Below are positions 53,180 to 62,031 of a DNA stretch of 64,000 bases, piece by piece; positions within the stretch are counted from its first letter, which is position 1, and each line of letters starts with the position of its first letter. A model generated the notes under the pieces. The model did not search any database. It worked only from the letters and a program-made list of their open reading frames with translations, and was not told where the DNA came from. The DNA comes from Haloarcula sp. CBA1129 (GTDB lineage: Archaea; Halobacteriota; Halobacteria; Halobacteriales; Haloarculaceae). Position numbers and translations under genes: made by a program. The stretch spans positions 62,001 through 126,000 of the forward strand of contig NZ_RKSM01000003.1 of the NCBI RefSeq assembly GCF_008729015.1, given 5' to 3'.

Positions 53180-54715
53180 TTATTTGCTGTCGAGGCCCAC
53201 AGTTGTGTTCTCATTCGGGACGAGCGAGCCCACACCGACCTCTTCGATGGTGGGTACCGTTGGATGGATCCGGTCTTGCCCCGGTTTGCTCACATTGATC
53301 GAGACCCCTCCTGCGTTCCCGAGTCCGCCGGTGTTGGTGTAACTGAACGTCTCTATGGTTCCCTGAGAATTCTCCAACATGAACACTTTGGCAGCCGAAT
53401 TGTGTATTGACAGTCGGGAAATATCGATAGTCGAGAATCGCCCGGTGCCGTGGTCTCGAATGACCGCATCATCCCGAGCACGGTTGGTGTTGTAGATCTC
53501 GATTACATCCCCTTTCCAGATTACGTTCATTGGTCCGTCCCCGATCACACTCTGTGCTTGGAACGCGTAGTCGGCCATATCTCTGGAAAGTACGTTTTCC
53601 ATAATCACGGTGGTCGGGGTTGTTCCTCGGTTCCCGAGGTTGTTGATGAAAAACCGGCCATGGAAGTTGGGACCGATGTCTCGTTTGTCGACCTTCCGTT
53701 CAAGCGAAGGAGTGTTCGCTCTGTGGTAGATATTCTTCAGTTCTATGATTTTCCCGGCGGACATTTTGCACAATCCGGATCCTGTACCACTGACATAGCA
53801 GTTGTGCAGTTTCGTGACCCCGTCGCCGAACCGGATATTGAGCGCGTTCCCGGCACAGTCAAGGAAGCAACTGTTCTCGACGAGTAATTCGTCGCCCGCT
53901 TGCGGTCGGACCGAGATGTGATGAGAAGTCGATCGCCCATTGGTTTCGTTGTGTCGCCCGATACCGTTGTCTTGGAACGTGCAGTTTTTGACCGACCTGA
54001 GGACGGCGCGGCCGCGAACGCCCGCCAAATGCCATCCTCGTATCCATGCTCGTTTGAGATGGAAGTTCCCGGTCTTCGACATCTGCAGCCCCCAAGAACC
54101 ACCGCCGTTCTCGGCGAGCCCAGCGACGTTTTCGTAGTTACCGTCCAGTTTGATGTCTCTGATCTCGACAGACCCGTGGTCGTACCCGTCGTACCAGATG
54201 AACCCGCTCTGATTCGGCCGGTTTTCGGCAGAAGCGTGTCTGGTAATCGCCAGCGTGGATTTGTTGGCTCCCTCACCGACAATAGAGATACCCGGTGGTC
54301 CGGTCTTCCCAAACGCCACGTACGGACTAAAGCCTGTATCGTCGCTACCAAAGTAGTACTCGCCCTCTGGAACGTATATTGTTCCCCCCTTGCCCGCGGC
54401 CTCCGCAGCCTTGATGATGGCGTCGAGGTTCCGCCTCGCCGCAGCCAAACTATGGTCGTTCGGGTTCGGCTTCGAGCCGTAGTCGCTGATGCTCTCAGCG
54501 TTACGCGGCATGTCTGGCTCTTCGGTTGATTCTGTGGGCGTCGCGGTTGCCCGGACTGACACTCCTGCCGAGCCGGTAGTCCCGTTGGGAGGGTTGCTAT
54601 CACCCGTGTCGATACCCGGGAGCCACCCGTAGAGGACGCCCGAAACAACGGTCACGATACTGCCGACGAGAGCGATAAGTTTCCGACGGCTGAGCACCCC
54701 AGAGCCAGCGGTCAT
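53180..54715 (-). CDS. Tat/Sec-exported beta-helix protein, paralogue of the 48-kb gene
   Basis: The 511-residue protein has an N-terminal export signal (VLSRRKLIALVGSIVTVVSG) and a Thr/Ser/Pro linker (RATATPTESTEEPD). A beta-helix of about 430 residues follows, matching the other protein along its whole length (GTIYVPEGEYYFGSDDTGF against GSIFVPAGTYYFGSEDVYS; NALNIRFGDG against SAINIRYNDG). It lacks the LamG and Ig-like additions. It probably acts on extracellular polysaccharide. The start overlaps the stop of a small upstream frame. Confidence 0.85.
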   Translation of the reverse strand: MTAGSGVLSRRKLIALVGSIVTVVSGVLYGWLPGIDTGDSNPPNGTTGSAGVSVRATATPTESTEEPDMPRNAESISDYGSKPNPNDHSLAAARRNLDAIIKAAEAAGKGGTIYVPEGEYYFGSDDTGFSPYVAFGKTGPPGISIVGEGANKSTLAITRHASAENRPNQSGFIWYDGYDHGSVEIRDIKLDGNYENVAGLAENGGGSWGLQMSKTGNFHLKRAWIRGWHLAGVRGRAVLRSVKNCTFQDNGIGRHNETNGRSTSHHISVRPQAGDELLVENSCFLDCAGNALNIRFGDGVTKLHNCYVSGTGSGLCKMSAGKIIELKNIYHRANTPSLERKVDKRDIGPNFHGRFFINNLGNRGTTPTTVIMENVLSRDMADYAFQAQSVIGDGPMNVIWKGDVIEIYNTNRARDDAVIRDHGTGRFSTIDISRLSIHNSAAKVFMLENSQGTIETFSYTNTGGLGNAGGVSINVSKPGQDRIHPTVPTIEEVGVGSLVPNENTTVGLDSK

Positions 54716-55005
54716 GACAGCGATGTACAGGTCGTGCTGTCCCGTGTGTTAGATCGGATAACGTGGTACCGTCGACGGATGGAGGGAATCATGTCTATCG
54801 TCTCAAACTGAGATGCTCGGAACATTAGTATAGGCTTCTTACAGAGAACCTCGAACAGAGTTCCCGGATTCGTCCCGTCGTACCCTTCCTCAGGCGGGAA
54901 AACCGATTGCTCAATATCTGTCATCCCGATTTCAAGGACGTACCGTTCCACCAGCTCAGATCTCAGGTATAGGTTAGGCCAGAACAGTTCGCATTTACCG
55001 TGCAC
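54712..55005 (-). CDS. Small unidentified frame upstream of the beta-helix gene (97 residues)
   Basis: The frame begins MHGKCELFWPNLYLRSELVE; its stop (TCATGA) overlaps the next start, which suggests coupling. No signal, helix or known domain is seen, and composition differs from neighbouring genes. It may be a decayed part of the gene that carried the stranded Tat signal further upstream. Treated as uncertain. Confidence 0.3.
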   Translation of the reverse strand: MHGKCELFWPNLYLRSELVERYVLEIGMTDIEQSVFPPEEGYDGTNPGTLFEVLCKKPILMFRASQFETIDMIPSIRRRYHVIRSNTRDSTTCTSLS

Positions 55006-55171
55006 ATCAACTGTAATTGGCTTTGAATATCGGTTCCAGATACAATTCAGTCTCCCGCTCCTCTCGAACGTTTCCCCTCAGTTTCAACGACACTCGTGAA
55101 CCCCGACTTCCCAACGAGGAGTTAATCTATCTTAGTCCTGACTGCCAGTCCGAACCAGATACCAGTACCCG
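55006..55171. other. Short AT-rich gap in the decayed beta-helix region
   Basis: No gene is seen. It lies between the stop of a stranded Tat signal and a small unidentified frame, and may be the deletion scar of a lost gene. Confidence 0.3.
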
Positions 55172-55393
55172 CTACACGTACTCGCTGAAATCCGTCATAT
55201 GGGTGTTGGTCTCTTTCCCGGAAATACTCGCACCCAGACTTCCGACACCGGCGGCCGCGGTTACCACTGCCAGTCCGAACTGGAAGAAACTCCGCCTGTT
55301 AAGATGTGCTTTACCCCGTTCGTTTGAAGTTAGAGTATCTGAACGGCTAGATTTGTTGTGATCGCTGTCAGCCGGCCTGTGCTTATCGAGCAT
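55172..55393 (-). pseudogene. Stranded Tat signal peptide (73-residue truncated gene)
   Basis: The frame has a basic N-region and a convincing twin-arginine signal, LNRRSFFQFGLAVVTAAAGV, ending near GASISGK. The protein stops only fifteen or so residues later (HMTDFSEYV). A signal peptide with almost no mature part cannot be a normal exported protein, so this is most simply the 5' end of a truncated gene. It could also be a source of recombination for the beta-helix genes nearby. Confidence 0.6.
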
Positions 55394-55863
55394 ACATGTA
55401 TTTGCAGTAGGTATATGCTAATTAGCCGTTCTTACACTGTATCAGCGGATTAGATGGTGGTCGATTACTTATATGAATATAATAGTCACCAGATAATCTC
55501 TTCTGGATGCAGGCTTGCTACGTAAGACAATCAAATATGATATAGTAAGCATTCAATAGCCGACACAAATAGGGAACTCAGGGTATCCAGACCAAGCTGA
55601 GACGGGTTAGATTGCGAACCATCTTGATGGTCAGAAAAATCACACACGGGGGCCACACATCGGCATCAAATACAGATGGGGGTCAAGAGATCGCATAACC
55701 TGCTCGACTGTAGACCGCCACGGGAGTATCAGACGCATACTAATATTCTTCTCATGGATACGGTGCAATGGTCCAATGAATAGCGACAGGCCAACAGACA
55801 CAGTGTCACCGTCGTACGAGAATTATTTGCAAGTGGGACAGTTGCGGCACATATTTCGCTCCG
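55394..55863. other. AT-rich intergenic region
   Basis: About 470 bases of low-GC DNA with stops in every frame. No gene, tRNA or repeat is recognised. Many TATA-like stretches (TATATGAATATAATAG) occur, so the promoter of the following glycosyltransferase cannot be singled out. Confidence 0.45.
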
Positions 55864-57114
55864 ATGACGACTAACTGCGTCATTGTCTCTCAGCGATACC
55901 CACCTGAAAAAGGCGGCAATGCGTCAAGAATCCACGACACAGCCGTCAACCTCGACGACGATATCGACGTAACAGTCCTCGCACCGTCGCCGTGTTACCC
56001 GCCAGGAAACTTCGAGAGGACGTGGAAGCGCAGGCGGACGGAACACGACGGCGGGGTGGTCGTCCACCGTCTCTGGACATGGCAGCCAAAGAAAGAAAAC
56101 CCTTCTCTGCTCCGGCGACTCCCGTACTATCTCCTCTTCGCAATCCATGCGGCGTTCTGGCTGGTGGTGAATTTCCGTCGGTACGACGTTGTCATGACAT
56201 CGACGCCGCCGATTACCACCGGCCTGCCCGGACTTGTGGCTGTCGCCATCGGGAAACCGTGGGTGATCGACGTGCGCGACCTGTGGATCGAGAACTCAAT
56301 CGCGTTGGGGTACATCTCAGGTGACAGCCTGCTGGTGAAAGCCGGACGTGCGTTCCAATCGGTCGCGTTACACACTGCGGATCGCATTACCGTGACGACC
56401 GAGACACTCGGCGATGCCGTCGCCGACACGTACGGCAGCGAACTCAGGAATCGGGTTCGTGTCATCCCGAACGGCGTCGACACCGACCGGTTCACACCGA
56501 AAGCTGGGGCTGACGACGAGGGTGACCGAATCGTGTACACGGGGAACATCGGGAGTGCGCAGGCACTCGAACCATGTATCCGGGCGATGCAACACGTTTC
56601 GAGCGACAACGCCGAACTCCGACTGGTCGGCGATGGGGACGAAGTGTCCCGACTCGAAACGGTTACAGACCGCCTTGGCCTCGAAGACAGTGTGAAGTTC
56701 GTCGGACTGGTCGACCGTGAGCGAGTCCCGGAGATTCTCAACGACGCGACTGTCGGACTGGCCCCGATAAAAGACAGCGCCGAGCTCGATTACGCGATGC
56801 CCACGAAACTCTACGAGTATCTGGCGTGCTCGCTGCCGGTCGTGGTCACCGGAAGAGGGGAAATCAAACGGTTTGTCACAGATACCACGGCGGGCAGACA
56901 CACAGAACCCGACCCGGAACGTATCGCGGCGGCAATCGATACCCTCCTCGAAAACCCCGATCAGCGGACGACAATGGGTCAGGACGGACACCAGCTCGTA
57001 GTCGACGAATACGACCGACAGGCTATCGCGGCCCGACTCGGTGAAGAACTCAGGGAAGTGACAGCGAGCGAACAACAGGTGCCACACACAACCCCGAGCC
57101 CCAACGATGACTGA
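55864..57114 (+). CDS. WbuB-like family 4 glycosyltransferase
   Basis: The 416-residue GT-B enzyme starts CVIVSQRYPPEKGGNASRIH. It has the WbuB-type block VVHRLWTWQPKKENP, the VMTSTPPITTGLPGLVAVAI membrane-associated stretch, VIDVRDLWIENSIALGY, and donor-site residues IVYTGNIGSAQALEPCIRAM and MPTKLYEYLACSLPVV. WbuB-type enzymes add N-acetyl-L-fucosamine or related sugars in surface glycans. Its end overlaps the heparinase-like gene by eight bases, so both act in one pathway. Confidence 0.92.
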   Translation: MTTNCVIVSQRYPPEKGGNASRIHDTAVNLDDDIDVTVLAPSPCYPPGNFERTWKRRRTEHDGGVVVHRLWTWQPKKENPSLLRRLPYYLLFAIHAAFWLVVNFRRYDVVMTSTPPITTGLPGLVAVAIGKPWVIDVRDLWIENSIALGYISGDSLLVKAGRAFQSVALHTADRITVTTETLGDAVADTYGSELRNRVRVIPNGVDTDRFTPKAGADDEGDRIVYTGNIGSAQALEPCIRAMQHVSSDNAELRLVGDGDEVSRLETVTDRLGLEDSVKFVGLVDRERVPEILNDATVGLAPIKDSAELDYAMPTKLYEYLACSLPVVVTGRGEIKRFVTDTTAGRHTEPDPERIAAAIDTLLENPDQRTTMGQDGHQLVVDEYDRQAIAARLGEELREVTASEQQVPHTTPSPNDD

Positions 57115-58987
57115 GCCGATTCGGGCGCTCCCGGCAGCAGCTAGGCTGTACGGGCACACGCTTACACAGTTGGAGCCGGCCCAAGTTCTCGGGATGGCCG
57201 AACGAACCGCGCGTAACGCTGTGTTCGCTCGACTCCCGGTCGACTTCGACGGGCGGTACGACGAAGCGGTCCCCGAGCACCTCTCGGTTGCAACCGGTCC
57301 GGTCGAAGCGGACCTCGACGTGCTCCGGGCGGCACTCTCCGAGTCGACTGTCCGGTCGTTCCAGCGGCGGAGCCGTCTTGCGGCCGACGGCGAACTGACG
57401 TTTCTCAATAGGACGGTCCAGCTCGATTCGCCGGCCCGCCCGGACTGGTACGACCATCGGGCTGACGGCTATCCGCTGCTCTGGTCACTGAAACTGTACG
57501 CGTTTGAACCGCTCCGGTGGGCGGTACTGGGGTTCGAGGACCCACAGGCGGCACCCGACGCGGTCGTCGAGGTATTCGACCAGTGGGTACGGGACTGGAC
57601 CGACAGCGTCGACATCGGCCGACCCGGCTACCTTCGAACCGCGTGGACGCCGTGGGCAGTGTCGCTCCGGATTCAGACGCTCGCGCGGTATCTGGCGTGG
57701 CGAACCGGCGGCTCGCAAGAAGGCGTCCCGGAGGGACTCACCGAAGCGCTCGCCGGAGAAATATATCGGAATTCGCTCTTCCTCGCGAACCACGTGGAGG
57801 GTGACGTCGGCGGGAACCACCTCGTCGAGAACGGGCTCGCACTGCTCATGGCCGGGTTGCTCTTCCCGGGCACCGACGAGCCTTGGTTTTCCACAGGGCG
57901 CTCGATACTCGCTCGCACCGGGGCCAAGCAGTTCCTCCCCGATGGCGGACACTACGAGCGGTCGCCGATGTATCACTCGATTGTAACGACGCGGTACGTG
58001 ACAGCGTGCTCGCTACTGGCGGCCAGTGAGCGGACGGCCCCAACTTGGCTAACGGCGATGACGAAACAGGCCGTGGCGTACCTAAGATACATCTCTCCAC
58101 CGGACGGGCGGCTTCCGCTCTACAACGACGCCGTGTTCGGCCAGTCACTCCCCCTTGCGGACTGCCTAAGATACGCTGGGGCCCTCGGGTTTACGGCCGA
58201 AGACCGGCCGGTCCCGTCACACAGTCCGATGGGCGGCGAGACAGGGTACTACTGGCTCGACACCGACCACGGACGGCTACTGGTAGACGGTGGCCCGGTC
58301 GGGCCATCCCATCTGCCCGGGCACTCCCACAACGACATGCTGAGCGTTCTGGTCTGGGTCGACGGGCAACGTGTACTCACCGACACCGGAGTATACGATT
58401 ATGCTAACAACGAGCGGCGGCAGTACGCCAGAAGCGTCGCCGGACACAACACCGTTCAAGTCGGCGAGACGGAGCCTATCGAAATCGGTGGCAAGTACCT
58501 GATGGGGGCGCGGACGGAACCGACAGTCGATTATCAGGGAGCGGACCCGGCCCTGTTCAGAGGCGGGTACGAGACAGCCGCCGTCGCACCAGCGTCGTAC
58601 CGGCACGACAGGACGATTCTCGCAAGCGACGACTGGTGGCTGGTCCGGGACGAACTCCGAGGACCCGACACGGAGACCGATCCGAGCGTCTCCCGACTCC
58701 ATTTCCATCCGGGTATCGACGTCACGGTCGATGAATCCGGGACGGTACGGGCATCGTCCCGAGCAGCCAGTGACGACGACTCGGCCCTACTCCACGTCCA
58801 TCCGCTCGGCGTCAGTGACGTTCGAACGACGACGACCGAGTACTTCCCCGAGTTCGGCATCGCCAAAGAGCGGCAGACAGTGGAACTGCAGGCGGACCCC
58901 GAACCGGGAACGACGGCCTTCGGGTACCTTCTCGTCCCGGCGACCAGAGGAAAGGGACTGTCCGGCCACCCAAACGATGACAGGTAA
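57107..58987 (+). CDS. Heparinase II/III-family polysaccharide lyase-like protein
   Basis: The 626-residue protein has an N-terminal alpha/alpha toroid (WTPWAVSLRIQTLARYLAWR, GGNHLVENGLALLMAGLLF, LPDGGHYERSPMYHSIVTTR) and a C-terminal beta domain with SHLPGHSHNDMLSVLVWVDG. This is the heparinase II/III layout, with Asn-His and Tyr-His active-site pairs. No signal peptide is present, as in many polysaccharide-cluster members, where it may trim or epimerise uronic acids during assembly. That would suit a glycan containing ManNAcA, whose precursor genes lie in the same cluster. Confidence 0.9.
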   Translation: MTEPIRALPAAARLYGHTLTQLEPAQVLGMAERTARNAVFARLPVDFDGRYDEAVPEHLSVATGPVEADLDVLRAALSESTVRSFQRRSRLAADGELTFLNRTVQLDSPARPDWYDHRADGYPLLWSLKLYAFEPLRWAVLGFEDPQAAPDAVVEVFDQWVRDWTDSVDIGRPGYLRTAWTPWAVSLRIQTLARYLAWRTGGSQEGVPEGLTEALAGEIYRNSLFLANHVEGDVGGNHLVENGLALLMAGLLFPGTDEPWFSTGRSILARTGAKQFLPDGGHYERSPMYHSIVTTRYVTACSLLAASERTAPTWLTAMTKQAVAYLRYISPPDGRLPLYNDAVFGQSLPLADCLRYAGALGFTAEDRPVPSHSPMGGETGYYWLDTDHGRLLVDGGPVGPSHLPGHSHNDMLSVLVWVDGQRVLTDTGVYDYANNERRQYARSVAGHNTVQVGETEPIEIGGKYLMGARTEPTVDYQGADPALFRGGYETAAVAPASYRHDRTILASDDWWLVRDELRGPDTETDPSVSRLHFHPGIDVTVDESGTVRASSRAASDDDSALLHVHPLGVSDVRTTTTEYFPEFGIAKERQTVELQADPEPGTTAFGYLLVPATRGKGLSGHPNDDR

Positions 58988-59147
58988 CAATCACTAGCTA
59001 GCCGAAATCGCTACCGACCTGAGACAGCCACTTCGGCGACTCCGGTCGCGTTCAATTCGGCATCGGCCCGGACCGGTCACCGCCTGTTCAGTGCCGTAGA
59101 CGGTGAAAGCGGCTAGACGAGAAACCCGTGGAGAAACTGATCGGAGC
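58988..59147. other. Convergent intergenic region
   Basis: A 160-base gap between the heparinase-like gene and ptfB. No gene or clear terminator hairpin is recognised. Confidence 0.35.
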
Positions 59148-59582
59148 TCAGCTGAACAGGCGCTTCAGCCGGGCAAGGAGGCTCTTCGAACGGTCACCGC
59201 CGCGGCGGCGCTGCTGGTCGGACCCGGAATCCGTAGTGTCGTTCCCACCGGATTCACCCTCAGTGTCCGGCGCGTCGCCGTCGGCCGCCTCAATAGCGTC
59301 GGCGATCATCCCTTCGGCGTCGTTAACGGCGTCTTTGACGGTTCCTTTGAGCAGCGGGACACCGCTGAACCGGTCCTGACTAACTGACGTATCCGAGGCG
59401 ATGATGGCGGCGTCAGCGGCTTCGATGTCCGCCGCGGAGAGTTCGTTCTCCGCCCCCATCGCGCCTTGGACTTCCACTTTGATGTCGTGTCCTAGTTCTT
59501 CGGCTGTCTGTTCGAGGTTCTCGGCTGCCATCTGACTGTGTGCGATCCCAGTCGGGCAGGACGTGACTGCGACGAGTTTCAT
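59148..59582 (-). CDS. ptfB: PTS fructose transporter subunit IIB
   Basis: The 144-residue protein is a fructose-class EIIB with the phosphorylated cysteine Cys9 in VTSCPTGIAHSQMAAE. It accepts phosphate from EIIA and passes it to fructose during uptake through EIIC. A 45-residue Gly/Ser and then Arg/Lys-rich tail (SDQQRRRGGDRSKSLLARL) extends beyond the normal domain and may contact the membrane. It is the last gene of the operon and overlaps ptsI by four bases. Confidence 0.93.
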   Translation of the reverse strand: MKLVAVTSCPTGIAHSQMAAENLEQTAEELGHDIKVEVQGAMGAENELSAADIEAADAAIIASDTSVSQDRFSGVPLLKGTVKDAVNDAEGMIADAIEAADGDAPDTEGESGGNDTTDSGSDQQRRRGGDRSKSLLARLKRLFS

Positions 59583-61264
59583 GTGTCTATGGTGGTGTGG
59601 ACTTCGCTACGTGTTGCGGCGAGTCGGGCGCGGTCCGCGCGCTCGCTCGCAGAGCTGTACTCGGTTTCGCTGATGGCTGTCTTGACTTCGGGGATCGTCA
59701 CGGCACTCATGCTGAGTTCGTCCAAGCCGAGCCCAACGAGCAGGTTCGTCAGCTCGGGGTCGCCGGCCATCTCACCGCACATCCCGACCCAAGTGTCTTC
59801 CGCGTGGGCCGCCGTGACCGTCCGGTGGATCGCACGGAGGACGCCCGGATGCGTCGGGTCGTGCAGGTCGCCGACGCGTTCGTTCTCGCGGTCAGCGGCC
59901 ATGACGTACTGGGTGAGGTCGTTCGTCCCGATAGAGAGGAAATCGATGCGTGCGGCGAGTTCGTCGGCCATGAAGACGGCGCTTGGCGTCTCTATCATGA
60001 CACCGACTTCGGGATCTGCGGCCTCGGCTTCACGACTTTCGAGAGCGGCCGCCGCTGCGTCTAGCGCGTCGAGCGCGGCGTCGAGTTCCTCGACCGTGGC
60101 GACCAGCGGGAACATGATAGCGAGGTCGCCAGCCCCGTCCGCACCAGCGCGCAGGAGCGCACGGAGCTGTGTGGCGAACAGGTCCGAATCGGGGTCGAGC
60201 GAGCGCCGGATTCCTCGCTCCCCGAGGAAGGGGTTTTCCTCCTCGGGCAGGTCGAGATAGGGGATGCGCTTGTCGCCCCCGATATCCAGCGTCCGGACGA
60301 CGACGCGGCCGTCCGGGAACGTATCGAGGGCTTCGCGAACGGCCTCGTACTGTTCGTCTTCCGACGGCGGCGTCTCCCGGTTGAGAAAGAGGAACTCGGT
60401 CCGGTAGAGGCCGACGCCGTCGGCCCCCCGCTCCGCAGCGGGGTCCAGTTCCGCCGGCCGACCAACGTTCGCTGCGACCTCGACGTGCCGTCCGTCAGTG
60501 GTCTCGACGGACTCGTCGACGATGGCTGCCCCCGAATCGGACGCTGCAGCCGCCCACTCGGCATCGGCAGGACCGACCAGCACCGTTCCGTTGTCGCCGT
60601 CGACCACGACTTCATCGCCGCCCTCGACGGTTTCTAGATCTTCGCCGACACCGACGACGGCTGGTAGCGCCAGCGAACGGGCGAAAATCGCCGCGTGAGA
60701 TGTCCGGCCACCAGTGACCGTGGCGAAGCCGGCGACGCGTTCGGGGTCGAGTTGCGCCGTGTCGCTCGGAGTCAACCGCTCGGCGAGAACGACGGTTCCC
60801 TCGGGCAGGTCACCAAGGTCGACCCGCTCACCGTCGGTCAATAGACGGAGGAGGCGGTCACGCACGTCACGAAGGTCGTCCGCGCGTTCGGACATTCGGC
60901 CGTCCATCCCCTCGAACTGCTCGATGTGTTCGCCGAACGCGGCGTCGACGGCGTTCGGTGCGGGGAGCCCATCGCCGATCATCGTCTCGACGGCGTCCTC
61001 GATGGTCGGGTCTTCGAGGAACTGGATATGGGCATCGAATACGGCAGCCTCGTCTTCCCCGACGCGTTCGGCGGTCGCCTCGCGTTCAGACTCCAGTTCG
61101 GCACGGGCGGTATCGACGGCGTCGGCAAACCGCTCGACCTCCGTCTCAGGATCGATGTCCACGTCGTCCGGCTCTGGGAGCGTGATGTCTCGGCCGTACC
61201 AGACGACCGAGCCGACACCTGCGCGCGGCGTCGCGCCGGTTCCATGAAGCGTGTGTTCAGCCAT
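59579..61264 (-). CDS. ptsI: PTS enzyme I (phosphoenolpyruvate-protein phosphotransferase)
   Basis: The 561-residue enzyme takes phosphate from phosphoenolpyruvate and passes it to HPr. The active histidine is His190 in TVTGGRTSHAAIFARS. The PEP-binding C-terminal barrel shows IDFLSIGTNDLTQYVMAADR and the catalytic cysteine in MCGEMAGDP. The N-terminal HPr-binding helical domain is present and the length is normal. The start overlaps ptsH by eight bases. Confidence 0.95.
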   Translation of the reverse strand: MAEHTLHGTGATPRAGVGSVVWYGRDITLPEPDDVDIDPETEVERFADAVDTARAELESEREATAERVGEDEAAVFDAHIQFLEDPTIEDAVETMIGDGLPAPNAVDAAFGEHIEQFEGMDGRMSERADDLRDVRDRLLRLLTDGERVDLGDLPEGTVVLAERLTPSDTAQLDPERVAGFATVTGGRTSHAAIFARSLALPAVVGVGEDLETVEGGDEVVVDGDNGTVLVGPADAEWAAAASDSGAAIVDESVETTDGRHVEVAANVGRPAELDPAAERGADGVGLYRTEFLFLNRETPPSEDEQYEAVREALDTFPDGRVVVRTLDIGGDKRIPYLDLPEEENPFLGERGIRRSLDPDSDLFATQLRALLRAGADGAGDLAIMFPLVATVEELDAALDALDAAAAALESREAEAADPEVGVMIETPSAVFMADELAARIDFLSIGTNDLTQYVMAADRENERVGDLHDPTHPGVLRAIHRTVTAAHAEDTWVGMCGEMAGDPELTNLLVGLGLDELSMSAVTIPEVKTAISETEYSSASERADRARLAATRSEVHTTIDT

Positions 61265-61544
61265 CGTCGGTGTCCAATTCGTCCTCCGGTGTCGTCAGTA
61301 TCCGTTCCAGCTCATCGAGCACGGCCTCTGCATCGGAACCGTCGGCGACCAGTTTGATGTCGTCGCCCTGTCCGACGCCGAGGCTGGTGACAGCAATCAT
61401 ACTCGCCGCCTGAACGAGGTCTCCATCCGGACGACCGGCCGAAACATCGGCCTCGTGGTCGTTGACGGCCTGAACGAACGCCGACGCCGGCCGGGCGTGC
61501 AGACCCGCTTCCGGGACAATCGTTACAGTGCGCTCGACCGTCAT
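61257..61544 (-). CDS. ptsH: PTS phosphocarrier protein HPr
   Basis: The 95-residue protein has the active-site histidine His16 in AGLHARPAS and the regulatory-site serine Ser48 in QAASMIAVTSLGVGQGD. Phosphate goes from enzyme I to His16 and then to EIIA. No HPr kinase is seen, so Ser48 phosphorylation is not implied. The C-terminus is acidic. It overlaps ptsI and ptfA (four bases). Confidence 0.95.
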   Translation of the reverse strand: MTVERTVTIVPEAGLHARPASAFVQAVNDHEADVSAGRPDGDLVQAASMIAVTSLGVGQGDDIKLVADGSDAEAVLDELERILTTPEDELDTDDG

Positions 61545-62017
61545 GCGATAGCCTCCCGGAGTGCATCCTGTACGGTCGCTTCGTCCGCCGCCTCGTGGAG
61601 TCGGTCCCGGACGTCGTCGTGCATCAGGGCACGAGAGAGGGAGCTGAGGATGCTGAGGTGCTCCTCGCCGCCGGATTCCGGGACGAGAATCATGAAGATG
61701 AGCGTTGCTGGCTCACCGTCCATGGAGCCGAAGTCCACGCCTTTCTCGGAGCGAGCGAAGGCAAGCGACGGGCGGCTCACAGCGTCAGTTTTCGCGTGTG
61801 GGATACCGATACCCATACCGACTCCCGTTGTGGTCTCCGATTCACGCTCTAGAAGCGCTTCGAGTGCTTGCTCTCGGTTCTCGACCCTGTCGCCTTCGAC
61901 CAGCAGGTCAAGCAGATATTCGATGCACGCTTCCTTTTGTGCGGGCGGCTCGGACAGCGAGATGTGGTTCGCCGGAATCAGCTCGTCGATGTCGTCCGCT
62001 GAGATTGCGTCTGTCAT
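61541..62017 (-). CDS. ptfA: PTS fructose transporter subunit IIA
   Basis: The 158-residue fructose/mannitol-class EIIA has the phosphorylated histidine His74 in GMGIGIPHAKTDAV and the family LPESGG-like turn LVPESGGEEHLSILSSLSRA. It relays phosphate from HPr to EIIB. It lies 14 bases after ptfC and overlaps ptsH by four. Confidence 0.95.
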   Translation of the reverse strand: MTDAISADDIDELIPANHISLSEPPAQKEACIEYLLDLLVEGDRVENREQALEALLERESETTTGVGMGIGIPHAKTDAVSRPSLAFARSEKGVDFGSMDGEPATLIFMILVPESGGEEHLSILSSLSRALMHDDVRDRLHEAADEATVQDALREAIA

Positions 62018-62031
62018 TGTCGTCAGTTTAG

